A stretch of 64,000 nt of DNA from Streptomyces albogriseolus (GTDB taxonomy: Bacteria > Actinomycetota > Actinomycetes > Streptomycetales > Streptomycetaceae). The stretch is from assembly GCA_014650475.1 (NCBI GenBank), contig BMVA01000005.1, positions 342,725 to 406,724 of the forward strand, given 5' to 3'. Shown here piece after piece: positions 1 through 8,521 of this stretch (its first letter is position 1; each line of letters starts with the position of its first letter). The position numbers and the translations under genes are program-made. The notes beneath the pieces were generated by a model. The model did no database searches. It was not told the origin of the DNA and was given only the letters and a program-made list of their open reading frames with translations.

Positions 1-360
1 GCGCACCCGGTCGACGGCCCGCTGGGCGCTGTCGGCGGTGCCGTACGTGGTGACGGCGAGGAAGGTGCTGGTCCGCTGGAGCCGGCCCCAGGGGTCGCCG
101 CGGAAGCCGGAGTGGGCGGCGACGGCGGCCATGGCGAGCGGGTGGAGCGACTGGAGGAGCAGGGCGGACAGACCGCCGATGAACATCGACGCGTCGCCGT
201 GCACCCGGCGCACCGGGCGCTCGGGGCCGAACCAGCGGGGGCCCGGGGTGCCGTGGATGCGGGCGCGGTTGTCGGGCCCGTCCGGTCCGGCCACCCGCGA
301 GAAGATGGCGTGGCCGATGCGGCCGCGCAGCGCCGAGGCGGGTTCGGCGATCCGTTTCAT
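1..360 (-). CDS. Oxygenase MpaB family protein (DUF2236), N-terminal part only
   Basis: The first 120 codons of a minus-strand gene are visible; the rest lies beyond the window edge. The start is the ATG whose complement ends at base 360. The protein opens MKRIAEPASALRGRIG and carries RIHGTPGPRWFGPERPVRR followed by a conserved-looking stretch (residues about 55-75) with DASMFIGGLSALLLQSLHP. That is the N-terminal signature of the MpaB/latex-clearing-protein family (DUF2236), which binds heme and acts as an oxygenase in the members studied. The heme-ligand region lies further downstream and cannot be checked. The substrate cannot be inferred. Family assignment is fairly sure from these motifs; activity is inference. 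Confidence 0.8.
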   Translation of the reverse strand, partial: MKRIAEPASALRGRIGHAIFSRVAGPDGPDNRARIHGTPGPRWFGPERPVRRVHGDASMFIGGLSALLLQSLHPLAMAAVAAHSGFRGDPWGRLQRTSTFLAVTTYGTADSAQRAVDRVR

Positions 361-458
361 GCCCGTGGCGCCTCCTCCCGTCGGCGAGGACGGCCGGTGT
401 CCTACGGCTACGTCTGCCCCGGTGCCCGCTCCCGTACCCCCCGTCCGGGGCGGAACGG

Positions 459-725
459 TCAGGGGACGTCGCCCCGCCACTCGTACACCCGGTCGCCGGC
501 CGCGCGGGGCGCGTACACCGCGCGGCCGCCGGGGCCGTAGCGGCCTATCTCGGTGGGCAGGCCCACGCCGTGCCGCCGCTCCGCCGGGCCGTGGTCGGTG
601 ACGTCCAGCAGCAGCCCGTCCAGCGGGCCGCCGGACAGCTCCGCGTACACCCGCCCCTCGCGCGGACCCGGGTCGTCGTGGTCCGCCCCGTACACCCTGC
701 CGCGCATGAACTCCGTCTCGTCCAT
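459..725 (-). CDS. Small conserved hypothetical protein
   Basis: An 88-residue acidic, soluble protein with no signal peptide or membrane segment. Its C-terminal half (GRYGPGGRAVYAPRAAGDRV, then YEWRGDVP) has the look of a small beta-rich fold. An alternative start is the internal Met at residue 7 (about base 707). I do not recognise a named domain. The gene lies on the minus strand between the MpaB-family gene and the Mrr-like gene and is not overlapped by another convincing ORF. It is probably real because its codon third positions are GC-rich in this frame and the sequence is not arginine/alanine low-complexity like the shadow frames. No function is proposed. Confidence 0.6.
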   Translation of the reverse strand: MDETEFMRGRVYGADHDDPGPREGRVYAELSGGPLDGLLLDVTDHGPAERRHGVGLPTEIGRYGPGGRAVYAPRAAGDRVYEWRGDVP

Positions 726-761
726 ACCGGCAGGGTGGCATCCCCCACTGACAACGGCCCG

Positions 762-1550
762 CTACGCCGGTTCCTCCCGCACGGCCCCCGCCCACGGCGC
801 CGACGCCCGCCCCTGGCTCCACGCCAGCAGCCCGTCCCCGTCGACGCAGACGATCCCGCACCGCTCGGCGTACTCCAGCGCCGGAACGGTGAACTCCCCG
901 GTGGTGACGACGACGGCGACGTCGGCCTCGTGGACGGTGAAGCAGGTGCCGCCGAACCGCTGGAGGTCCTGCGAGCCGACCTTGTTGTCCTCGCCGTAGC
1001 GCTTGCACTGGACGACGAGGCGGCGGCCGTCGGGGGTCAGGGCCGTCACATCGGCGCCGAGGTCGCCCGCGCCGCCCACCACCTGGACCTGCGTGCAGCC
1101 GTCCCGGGCGCAGAGTTCCGCGGTGGCGGCCTCGAACTCGTCCGGTGTCAGGGCCTCGTGGTCGATGCCCTGGGCCACGGGCAGCGGTGAGGTGACCTCG
1201 TCGGGCGGACCGGCCTGGGCGGGGATGGTGAGCGGGGCCGGCGGCGGGGTGTCCAGGGCGTCGAGGGCGGTGGAGGTGCCCCGGGCCAGCGCGCGCCCGG
1301 CCTGCCGGGCGATCCGCGCCGCCGACAGGCGCCGCCTGCGGCGGCCGCGGGCCACGGCGACGGCGAGGACCAGGCAGAGCAGCACGACGGCCCACACCGG
1401 GCGCCGTTGCACCGCCCCGGCCAGCGCGCGTACCGCCAGGCCCCCGGTGACCAGCGCCGCGGCGAGCAGGCCGAAGAACATGGCGGTGGAGCGCAGGTCG
1501 AAGCGCCGGCCGGGGCGCAGCACACGGGTACGACGCTCGGGCATGGTCAC
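762..1550 (-). CDS. Membrane protein with Mrr-like restriction endonuclease domain
   Basis: About 262 residues. The N-terminal third has two hydrophobic helices (roughly residues 22-45 and 52-70) followed by a run of arginines, so the rest probably faces the cytoplasm. The C-terminal half begins LTPDEFEAATAELCARDG and contains GADVTALTPDGRRLVVQCKR, which matches the D-(X)n-Q/E-x-K catalytic core of the Mrr_cat/PD-(D/E)XK nuclease superfamily. Membrane-tethered proteins of this type are common in Streptomyces; the DNA target and role are unknown. The start is taken as GTG at base 1550, about 8 nt after GAGGGAG; the next ATG (base 1544) would also work. No methylase partner is adjacent, so this is not a classic restriction-modification system. 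Confidence 0.75.
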   Translation of the reverse strand: MTMPERRTRVLRPGRRFDLRSTAMFFGLLAAALVTGGLAVRALAGAVQRRPVWAVVLLCLVLAVAVARGRRRRRLSAARIARQAGRALARGTSTALDALDTPPPAPLTIPAQAGPPDEVTSPLPVAQGIDHEALTPDEFEAATAELCARDGCTQVQVVGGAGDLGADVTALTPDGRRLVVQCKRYGEDNKVGSQDLQRFGGTCFTVHEADVAVVVTTGEFTVPALEYAERCGIVCVDGDGLLAWSQGRASAPWAGAVREEPA

Positions 1551-1729
1551 CGTGGTGACTCCCTCTCTCTCGTCTCTCTGGCCGAAGATCACGTACGCCG
1601 TCTGCCCCCGATCGGCGCGCTCACCGAATACGGGGTGGGCGGCCTGTTTTCGTTCCGGGCGGGAAAGAGGCGACCCGTGAGGGATGCCACGATGGTCGGG
1701 AACACGGCCGGACGGAGGAGAAGACGGAC

Positions 1730-2422
1730 ATGGACTGGCGGCTTTTCGCTCAGCGCATGGCGTCGATGGCCCGGGATCTGCTCGCGGAGCACACGCTCGA
1801 CGCGACGCTGGAGCAGATCTCGCGCTCGGCGGTGGAACTCGTGGACGGCTGCGACGCCTCGGGCATCCTCGTCCTCAGCGAGGGCCGGGTGCGGTCGCTG
1901 GCGCCGACAGACCAGTTCGTCACCGACAGCGACACGCTGCAGGGCGAGCTGCGCGAGGGGCCGTGCTTCGACGCGGCCCGGCCCGACCGCCCGGAGCGGG
2001 TCTTCCGCATCCCCGATCTGACGGCGCCCCCGGAGCGCTGGCCGCACTTCGTGCCCCGGGCCCGGGAGCTCGGGGTGGGCAGCATGATGGGCTTCCTCCT
2101 GTACACGCGGGAGGAGGAGCTGGGCGCCCTGAACATGTACTCGCGCAAGCCGGGGATGTTCACCGAGGACAGCGAGACGGCGGGCTGGCTGCTGGCGTCG
2201 CACGCGGCGGTCGCCTTCGCCACCGCCCGCACCGACGAGCAGATGCAGGAGGCCATCACCACGCGCCATCTGATCGGCGAGGCGATGGGCATCCTGATGG
2301 GCCGGCACCACGTCACGGAGGACCAGGCGTTCGATCTGCTGCGCACCCGGTCGCAGCGCACCAACACCAAGCTGCGGGACGTGGCGCGGGAGATCTGCGA
2401 GTCGGGCGGCGCGGAGCGCTGA
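1730..2422 (+). CDS. GAF and ANTAR domain-containing regulator
   Basis: A 230-residue soluble protein. Residues about 15-165 form a GAF sensor domain, and residues about 170-225 an ANTAR domain (HLIGEAMGILMGRHHVTEDQ, then AFDLLRTRSQRTNTKLRDVA). ANTAR domains bind paired stem-loops in nascent RNA and promote antitermination. GAF-ANTAR proteins are a common one-component signalling form in actinobacteria; the ligand is not known. The ATG at 1730 follows GGAGGAGAAGACGGAC. It stands alone on the plus strand between minus-strand genes, so it is likely monocistronic. Domain assignment is secure; the RNA targets cannot be named from the window. Confidence 0.9.
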   Translation: MDWRLFAQRMASMARDLLAEHTLDATLEQISRSAVELVDGCDASGILVLSEGRVRSLAPTDQFVTDSDTLQGELREGPCFDAARPDRPERVFRIPDLTAPPERWPHFVPRARELGVGSMMGFLLYTREEELGALNMYSRKPGMFTEDSETAGWLLASHAAVAFATARTDEQMQEAITTRHLIGEAMGILMGRHHVTEDQAFDLLRTRSQRTNTKLRDVAREICESGGAER

Positions 2423-2449
2423 CCGCCCGGCTCGTCGGACGGCGCGCGC

Positions 2450-3040
2450 TCAGCGGGCGGCGGCGCCGGTCCAGGTGTGGGCGACGTCGATCACGAGACG
2501 CCCGTCGAGCTGCAGCACGCGGAACGGCAGCCGTCCGCGCACCCCGAGGCCGAGCTGGGTGTCGCCCTCGAAGCTGCCGGCGAACCGCGCGTCGCGGAAC
2601 GTGCGGTACCCGGTGAGGTCGACGCCCGGCAGGGGGCGTCCGGAGCGCGCCGGATAGGTGGCCGCGCCCGTGTCGGGGTCGTACGCGGGCGCGGTGACGC
2701 GGACCTCGAGGATCGCGCCGCCGGAGACGGGGATGTGCCGTCCCGAGCCGTCCTGGTGCAGCCGGTCGACGTAGCGGACGGAGTAGCCGAGGTCGCCGCG
2801 CGCGGCGCCGGGCACGTCGACGACCATGCGGTCGTAGCAGTCGTTCCGGCCGGTGCGGACGTTCCGCACGGACTCGGACGTGGCGGCGGTGGCCGCCTTG
2901 CCGGTGCTGCCCCAGCCGGTGGGGCAGGCCGTGGCCGCGGCGGAGGCCGCCGGAGGGGCGGCCACGGCCGGAACCGCCGCCGTCACCAGCGTGGCGCCGA
3001 GCAGCACCGCCGTCGCACAGATTGTTCTTGCTTGAATCAT
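2450..3040 (-). CDS. Secreted AMIN-like domain protein
   Basis: 196 residues with a clear signal peptide (hydrophobic core ICATAVLLGATLVTAAVPA, probable cleavage after AVA-A around residue 28). The mature part contains DCYDRMVVDVPGAARGDLGY, a recurrent pattern in the AMIN-like domain of actinobacterial secreted proteins. It ends with a beta-strand rich segment including LPFRVLQLDGRLVIDVAHTW, typical of this fold. Two cysteines (in ACPTGW and NDCYDR) could form a disulfide. AMIN domains target proteins to the cell envelope in other bacteria; the role of these stand-alone versions is unknown. It faces the SpoIIE gene divergently, sharing about 160 bp of upstream DNA. Confidence 0.8.
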   Translation of the reverse strand: MIQARTICATAVLLGATLVTAAVPAVAAPPAASAAATACPTGWGSTGKAATAATSESVRNVRTGRNDCYDRMVVDVPGAARGDLGYSVRYVDRLHQDGSGRHIPVSGGAILEVRVTAPAYDPDTGAATYPARSGRPLPGVDLTGYRTFRDARFAGSFEGDTQLGLGVRGRLPFRVLQLDGRLVIDVAHTWTGAAAR

Positions 3041-3199
3041 TTTCGGCCCCTAGGACGACAACGTTCTGATATCGGGTGAGACGACCGGGATGACCCGATG
3101 GTTGCGGTCCGTTCGGCCGGTCGCCGTACCGGCGCGCATGGCACATGCTGGTGGGGAGCGGACGAACGTCCCGTTCCGTGCGCACCGGGAGGGCGTCAC

Positions 3200-5776
3200 A
3201 TGGGTGGTGCAGCCGCCGCACCGCGCGGGGAGCGGCCGGCGGGCCTGCCCGTACCCGACGCGGAGGAGGGCCGGACCGGGCGCGGCGAGGCCCGTATCGA
3301 GGACGCGCTCGCGGACGCCGTGGTGAAGGCCGTGCGGGACACCGGAGGATACGGCGGGGCGGTGTACCTGCGGTCGCGGGACCGCAGGTCGCTGGTGCTC
3401 TGCGTGATGTCCGGCGTGCCCCGCTCGCTGCTGAAGCCGTGGTGGCGGATCCCGGTGAGCGGCGCGCTGCCGATGTGCGAGACGTTCCGCAGCGGCGAGA
3501 CCCAGTACCTGCCCGACGACCGGGCGACGATGCTGCGCTTCCCGCAGTTCACGGCCGCCCTGCCGTACTCGTTCGCGCACGCCTACCAGCCGGTGCGGGT
3601 CGGCGGCGAGACCGTGGGCGTCCTCGCGGTGCTGTGCTCCTCCTCCCGGGAGCCGGCCGGTGAGGAGGAGGTGCGCGAAGGGCTGCGCCGGGCCGGGCGG
3701 GACATGGAGGAGCGCCTCGCCGAGTACGCCCGAGGTCTGCCGGGCCGCACCGACGCGGACGCGGTGGCGTACGGCATCGAGTACGACGACCAGCCGGTCA
3801 GCGTGCGGCTGCCGACGCCGCCCGCGCAGGCGGTCGCGATCGGGATGATCGAGTGGGACCTGGCCGGCGACCGCTGGTCGGGGGACGACGACGCGCTGGA
3901 GCTGCTGGGGGTGTCCCGCGAGGAGTTCGGCGGCACCATGGCCGCGGTCGAGGAGCGGGTGTCACCGGACGACCTGTACGAGCTGCGGGCGGCCCGGCGG
4001 GACGCGGAGGACACCGGGCAGATCCGGGGCCGCCACTTCCGGGTGCTGGAGGAGCCGCGGGACGAGGGCGAGAGGGTCCACTACCGGCCGGTGGAGCTGT
4101 GGGGGCACGTGGTGCGCGCGAGGTCCTCCGACCGGCTGCTGGTGGGCGCGCTGATCGACGTGGCGGGCGGCGTCACCGCGGCGGAGGCCGCCGAGCGGCT
4201 GCCCGACGGGCTGTTCTCCCTGGACCAGGACGGCAGAGTCATCTACGCCAACCGCCGCTGCCAGGACCTGCTCGGCTCCGACCTGGAGCGGCTGCTCGGC
4301 CATTACCCCTGGGAGGTGCTGACCTGGCTGCGCGACCCCGCGTACGAGGACCGCTACCGGGCGGCGATGCTGACGCAGCAGCCGGTGTCGTACCTGGTGC
4401 ACACGCCGGACGGCGTGTGGCTGGGCTTCGTGCTCTACCCGGGTGTGCACGGGCTGACCGGCCGGGTCTTCCGCACCGCCGCCCCCGCGGGCGCGGAGCC
4501 GGGGCGGGCCCTGCCGCCGTCCTCGCAGGCGGCGGCCCCGCCGGCCGAGCTGGTCACCACCGCCCGCGCGGGGGCGCTGTACCACGTGGTGCAGATGGCC
4601 AGCGTGCTCACCGAGTCCGTCACCGTGCGCGACGTGTGCCGGGCCGTGTCCGAGCAGCTGCTGCCGGCGTTCGGGGCGCAGGAGGTCGCCCTCTACACCG
4701 TGCGCGACGGGCGGATGTACCTGCTGTGGGAGGACGGGTATCCGCAGCACTTCCTCGACCCGTTCGAGGGGGTGCCGCTGGAGGCGGACCTGCCCGGGGT
4801 GCACGCGCTGACCACGCGCCTGCCGCTGTTCTTCGAGTCGCCGGAGGAACTGGCCGGCGCGTACCCGAGGCTGGCGCTGGACCCCATGACGTCCTGGGCG
4901 TTCCTGCCGCTGATCGCCTCCGGCCACCCGGTCGGCTCCTGCATCCTCGGCTGGAACACCCCGCACCGCTTCACCGCGGAGGAGCGCAGCGCGCTGACCG
5001 CGCTGGCCGGGCTGACGGCGCAGGCGATGGAGCGGGCGCGGCTCTACGACGCCGAGTCGGCCGTGGCGCGCGGGCTGCAGGAAGGGCTGCTGCCGCACCG
5101 GCTGCCCACCGTCGACCGGTTGCGCGTCACCGCCCGCTATCTGCCCGGCACCAAGGGCATGGACATCGGCGGCGACTGGTACGACGTCATCCGGACGGGG
5201 CGCGGGGTGGCGCTGGTCATCGGGGACGTGGAGGGGCACAGCGTGGGCGCCGCGGCCGTCATGGGACAGCTGCGCAGCGCGGTGCACTCCTTCGCCGCGA
5301 GCGGGCGGCCGCCGCAGGAGGTCGTCACGCACACCAACCAGCTGCTCGCCGAGCTGGAGACGGACATCTTCGCCACCTGCTGCTACATCGAGCTGGACCC
5401 GGCGACCGGACACGCCCGGGCCGTGCGCGCGGGCCACCCGCCGCCGCTGCTGCGGCACCCCGACGGGAGCGCGGAGGTCCTGGAGCTGCCGGGCGGCGTG
5501 CTGCTGGGGGTGCAGCCGGACGCCGACTACCCGGTCGCCGAGTTCACCCTGGAGCCCGGCAGCGTCCTGGCGCTCTACACGGACGGGCTGGTCGAGGTGC
5601 CCGGCAGCGACATCGCGACCGGCATCGAGACGGTCCTCTCGTGTCTGGCCGTCAGCCGGACCGACTCCATGGAGGAGCTGGCCGACCGGATTCTCGGCGC
5701 GGCCCGCCGCGCGGAGGACCGGCCGGACGACGTGGCGCTGCTGCTCACGGCGTACGACCCGGCCGGGGCCGGCTGA
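3200..5776 (+). CDS. SpoIIE-type PP2C protein phosphatase with GAF and PAS sensors
   Basis: The start is the ATG at 3200, 7 nt after GGGAGG; an upstream in-frame start at 3098 lacks a ribosome binding site. The 858-residue protein has GAF-like (about 20-180), PAS-like (205-320), PAS (335-440) and GAF (490-645) domains, then a C-terminal PP2C/SpoIIE domain (665-855). Metal-binding motifs of the phosphatase are present: MDIGGDWYDV, VIGDVEGHS (the usual GHG is GHS here), ALYTDGLVE and DDVALLL. Such proteins dephosphorylate anti-anti-sigma factors (STAS proteins) in response to sensor input. Unlike the second SpoIIE protein of this window, it lacks a C-terminal HATPase kinase domain. No STAS partner is adjacent. 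Confidence 0.93.
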   Translation: MGGAAAAPRGERPAGLPVPDAEEGRTGRGEARIEDALADAVVKAVRDTGGYGGAVYLRSRDRRSLVLCVMSGVPRSLLKPWWRIPVSGALPMCETFRSGETQYLPDDRATMLRFPQFTAALPYSFAHAYQPVRVGGETVGVLAVLCSSSREPAGEEEVREGLRRAGRDMEERLAEYARGLPGRTDADAVAYGIEYDDQPVSVRLPTPPAQAVAIGMIEWDLAGDRWSGDDDALELLGVSREEFGGTMAAVEERVSPDDLYELRAARRDAEDTGQIRGRHFRVLEEPRDEGERVHYRPVELWGHVVRARSSDRLLVGALIDVAGGVTAAEAAERLPDGLFSLDQDGRVIYANRRCQDLLGSDLERLLGHYPWEVLTWLRDPAYEDRYRAAMLTQQPVSYLVHTPDGVWLGFVLYPGVHGLTGRVFRTAAPAGAEPGRALPPSSQAAAPPAELVTTARAGALYHVVQMASVLTESVTVRDVCRAVSEQLLPAFGAQEVALYTVRDGRMYLLWEDGYPQHFLDPFEGVPLEADLPGVHALTTRLPLFFESPEELAGAYPRLALDPMTSWAFLPLIASGHPVGSCILGWNTPHRFTAEERSALTALAGLTAQAMERARLYDAESAVARGLQEGLLPHRLPTVDRLRVTARYLPGTKGMDIGGDWYDVIRTGRGVALVIGDVEGHSVGAAAVMGQLRSAVHSFAASGRPPQEVVTHTNQLLAELETDIFATCCYIELDPATGHARAVRAGHPPPLLRHPDGSAEVLELPGGVLLGVQPDADYPVAEFTLEPGSVLALYTDGLVEVPGSDIATGIETVLSCLAVSRTDSMEELADRILGAARRAEDRPDDVALLLTAYDPAGAG

Positions 5777-5800
5777 CGCCCGCGAGGCGGGCGGGCGCAC

Positions 5801-5989
5801 TCAGGCGCAGTACCGGACCAGCCATTCGTCGGGGTTGTAGGCGAAGCGGGCCGGGTCCGGTGCGGCGGCCGGCTTCTCCTCGACCAGGTCCTCCACCCGG
5901 ACGGGCTCCGGCAGGCTCCCGAAACGGGCGTGGCGGGCCTGGGCGGCCACGTCGTCGTCCTCATGTGCGCGTACGGCGTCCCGGCTCAC
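5801..5989 (-). CDS. Small conserved hypothetical protein (62 aa)
   Basis: A short acidic protein starting with GTG at 5989, preceded by GAGGGGAAG at good spacing. An in-frame extension upstream is arginine-rich nonsense and was dropped. The C-terminal end, RFAYNPDEWLVRYCA, is strikingly non-random and looks like a conserved motif. No signal peptide or membrane segment is seen. The gene is convergent with the SpoIIE phosphatase, leaving only 24 nt between the stops. I do not recognise the family. The strong ribosome binding site and the ordered C-terminal motif are the reasons to believe it is expressed. Confidence 0.6.
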   Translation of the reverse strand: MSRDAVRAHEDDDVAAQARHARFGSLPEPVRVEDLVEEKPAAAPDPARFAYNPDEWLVRYCA

Positions 5990-6138
5990 GGCGCTTCCCC
6001 TCTCCGGCGGCCGGCGCTCTCCCCTCGGACGGCGCCGCGGCCTCGTGCGATCAAGTGTCACACACGGACGGCGTGACGGACCGGGTCGTGCACAGACCGG
6101 GGTCCGGCGGGCGAAGGCGTCCGCCCCGGCACGCGCGA

Positions 6139-6170
6139 GGGCGGCAGGGCCCTGGAGGGTCCTGCCGCCC
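6139..6170 (-). terminator. Hairpin terminator after the DUF1996 gene
   Basis: A perfect 10-bp stem (GGGCGGCAGG pairing with CCTGCCGCCC) with a 12-nt loop lies 20 nt beyond the stop codon of the DUF1996 gene. There is no U tract, as is usual for hairpin terminators in Streptomyces. Confidence 0.6.
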
Positions 6171-6189
6171 GTTGTGCGTGGGGTGGCCG

Positions 6190-8319
6190 TCAGGCGTTGC
6201 GCCGCACGCTCCGCAGCACGAAGAAGCCGAAGATCACCAGCACTCCGCCGATGAGGGCCGGCCACAGCTGGGCGCCGGTCTCGGCGAGGCTGCCGCTGCC
6301 GCCCTGGGCCCGGGTGCTGTCCTCGAGCTCGGGGAGGCTGCCGGGCACCTGGGCGGCCTGCGCCGCCTGGCCGCCGTCGTCGTTGCCGCCGTCGCCCGCG
6401 TCCGCGCCGCCCTTGGCGTCGTCCTGACCGCCGGCGTCGGCCGGCTCGGAGACCTTCACGTCCGGCTGGGCCGTGGCCTTGTCGTCCGCGGGCTTCTCGG
6501 TCGCCGCGGGCGGCTCCTGGCCACCGTCCTGGCCTCCCTGGTCACCGCCCTGGTCACCGCCCTGGTCGCCGTCGTCCTGGCCGCCGCCCTGGTTGCCGTC
6601 GTCCTGGCCGCCGTCGTTGCCCTGGCCCGGGTCGTCGGGCGTGGCGGTGGGCTGCTCGGCGCCGTTGTCGCCGCCGTTGCCGTTGTCGCCGCCGTTGTCG
6701 CCGCCGCCGTCGCCGTTGTCGCCACCGCCGTTGTCACCGCCGCCGGCGCCGGCGCCGCAGGTGCGGCCCTCGTTGATGCACGCGACCATCTCGTTCATCA
6801 GGTCTTCCTCGAAGACGTTGATGAAGTCGCCGTGGTCGGTGATCGGCTTGTGCAGCTGCTCGGGGAAGGAGTCCACCGCGAACAGCGGGACCGTCTTGCC
6901 GCCGTCCTCCAGGCTCGGCGCGTCGACGTCGTACACGATGCGCTGGACGAGCTGCGGGATCGGCTGGAAGCCGGCCGGGCAGTTGCCCTCGGCGTCCGTG
7001 AACGCCATGTGCGTACGGTGGTTGGCGCTGTCGATGTTGCGGCCGTCCCAGCAGCTCTGGAAGGCGAACGAGCGGACCACGTCACTGCCCTCGGGGCACA
7101 GCGGGTACTTGTCCTTCAGCTGCCGGTCCTCGAACCCGGTGCAGCTCCAGGAGGCGTTGGCGTTGGCCGGGCCGTTGACGAAGGACTTGGCGTCGCCTGT
7201 GATGATGCGCAGCAGCCGGGGCATGGCCGTGACCTTGCCCTTCGGGTTGCCGACGAAGGTCAGCGTGACGTCCTTCGGGGTGACGATCTCACCGGCGTTG
7301 CCCTCGATGCCGCCGCCCGGGGACTGGGCGTCGCGCTCCTCGGTGCCGTTCTGCAGGCGCAGCACCGGCCAGTAGTAGGAGGACTTGTCGCGCTGGTCCT
7401 CGCAACTGGTCTCCGCCCGCGTCAGCTCGTCGTCGCTGACGAACGCGTTGGTGGCCTGGTTGCCGATGTAGTCGTGGAAGTGGTGGGCGCCGTTGCTCAC
7501 GCCGGGCGCGGCGATGACGTTGTCCGAGTTGAACACGCCGTTCGCGTTGACGCCGCACTCGCTGGAGAAGGTGCCGGTGGAGGCGTTCCCGGACGGCTCG
7601 GGGGTGTTGACGTTGGGCTGGACGCTCTCGATGGAGACGTAGTCGCCCGCGACCGGTCCGTTGCCGGCCTGGCCGCCGTTGCCGCCGCCCTGGTCCTGGC
7701 CGCCCTGGTCCTGGCCGCCCTGCTGATCGCCGCCCTGCTGGTCGCCGCCCTGCTGGTCACCGCTCTGCTGGTCGCCGTTCTGCTGATCGCCGCCCTGCTG
7801 GTCGCCGTTCTGCTGGTCCTGGCCGTCGCCCGCCTGCTCGCCGCCCTCCTCGGGGGCGGGGGCGTTGCCGGAGTCGCGTACCGCGCAGGCGGCGAGGTCG
7901 TCGAGGCCCTGCGGCCGTTCGGCGCCGGCCTTCTCCACGGCGGCACCGATACGGGCCAGCACGGCGGCGCGCTTGTCCTTCAGCGGACCGGCGATGGCGT
8001 TCTCGGCGAAGCCGGGGTCCTGGCGGATCGCGTCGGCCGACTCGCCGAGCCGCTTGTAGGCCTCGGCGATCTGGGCGTCCAGATTGGCGAGTTCCCTGTC
8101 CACCTCCGCGCGGGCCTGGTCGGGCACCTCGGTCAGCTGGGTGGCCACGTCGGGGCAGTCGATGGTGGCGGCGCCCGACAGCACCTGCGCGTCCGTCGTC
8201 CCGCCGTCCGTGGCGGAAGCGTAGACGTTGGCCGCCATCATGCCGCCGCCGCCCAGGATCAAGGCGAAAGCGGCGAGCGTCGCGCGCTGTTTGGGGCGTC
8301 TGCGTGTGTTGCGTGCCAA
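6190..8319 (-). CDS. Cell-wall-anchored DUF1996 protein with LAETG sorting signal
   Basis: 709 residues starting at a TTG codon that follows AGGAGTACTGCC. The N-terminus has a basic stretch and one hydrophobic segment (about residues 12-32), a signal peptide or anchor. A helical region (60-150) leads into a Gln/Asp/Gly-rich low-complexity tract (about 165-210), then a DUF1996 domain (about 225-500) with the hallmark [13 protein letters not shown] second Gly/Asn/Asp-rich linker follows. The end is [16 protein letters not shown], a hydrophobic helix and the tail RSVRRNA. This is the LAXTG signal cleaved by class E sortases of Streptomyces, so the protein should be covalently attached to peptidoglycan. 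The DUF1996 function is unknown; several members are secreted and linked to polysaccharide-active enzymes. Confidence 0.9.
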   Translation of the reverse strand: MARNTRRRPKQRATLAAFALILGGGGMMAANVYASATDGGTTDAQVLSGAATIDCPDVATQLTEVPDQARAEVDRELANLDAQIAEAYKRLGESADAIRQDPGFAENAIAGPLKDKRAAVLARIGAAVEKAGAERPQGLDDLAACAVRDSGNAPAPEEGGEQAGDGQDQQNGDQQGGDQQNGDQQSGDQQGGDQQGGDQQGGQDQGGQDQGGGNGGQAGNGPVAGDYVSIESVQPNVNTPEPSGNASTGTFSSECGVNANGVFNSDNVIAAPGVSNGAHHFHDYIGNQATNAFVSDDELTRAETSCEDQRDKSSYYWPVLRLQNGTEERDAQSPGGGIEGNAGEIVTPKDVTLTFVGNPKGKVTAMPRLLRIITGDAKSFVNGPANANASWSCTGFEDRQLKDKYPLCPEGSDVVRSFAFQSCWDGRNIDSANHRTHMAFTDAEGNCPAGFQPIPQLVQRIVYDVDAPSLEDGGKTVPLFAVDSFPEQLHKPITDHGDFINVFEEDLMNEMVACINEGRTCGAGAGGGDNGGGDNGDGGGDNGGDNGNGGDNGAEQPTATPDDPGQGNDGGQDDGNQGGGQDDGDQGGDQGGDQGGQDGGQEPPAATEKPADDKATAQPDVKVSEPADAGGQDDAKGGADAGDGGNDDGGQAAQAAQVPGSLPELEDSTRAQGGSGSLAETGAQLWPALIGGVLVIFGFFVLRSVRRNA
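6520..6765. repeat. Low-complexity coding repeats (Gly/Asp/Asn linker)
   Basis: Short degenerate in-phase repeats inside the DUF1996 gene. On the minus strand they encode [10 protein letters not shown]-like units and [10 protein letters not shown]-like units. They form the spacer between the enzymatic domain and the cell-wall sorting signal and probably vary in length between strains. Confidence 0.7.
7675..7825. repeat. 15-bp tandem coding repeat (GDQQG linker)
   Basis: About nine copies of a 15-bp unit, CTGCTGGTCGCCGCC and close variants on the plus strand. In the DUF1996 gene they encode a run of (G/N/S)GDQQ units. The exact 15-bp period at DNA level suggests growth by slippage or unequal recombination. 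Confidence 0.75.
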
Positions 8320-8455
8320 GGCAGTACTCCTACGCTTCTGTCGCGGGGGACGGGCATTCGATTCCCACGCCCCATACGCAGGCGGACCGCCTCGTGTTCA
8401 TCCGGCTCGCATTTTTCTCGGGAAATCTCAGCGACCGCAGGCCACTTGAGACGCA

Positions 8456-8492
8456 CGGCCCCCGCCGGACGGGGTGCGTCCGGCGGGGGCCG
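8456..8492 (-). terminator. Strong hairpin terminator after the LPMO gene
   Basis: A perfect 15-bp stem (CGGCCCCCGCCGGAC pairing with its complement at 8478-8492) with a 7-nt loop lies about 30 nt beyond the LPMO stop codon. It is the longest perfect hairpin I saw in this part of the window. Confidence 0.75.
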
Positions 8493-8521
8493 GAAGGGTC
8501 AGGGCGCGATCGGCTCCCTGG

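Noticed and set aside
7675-7825. CRISPR-like regularity of the 15-bp repeats
   Set aside because: The repeats have no unique spacers and are in frame within a protein linker.
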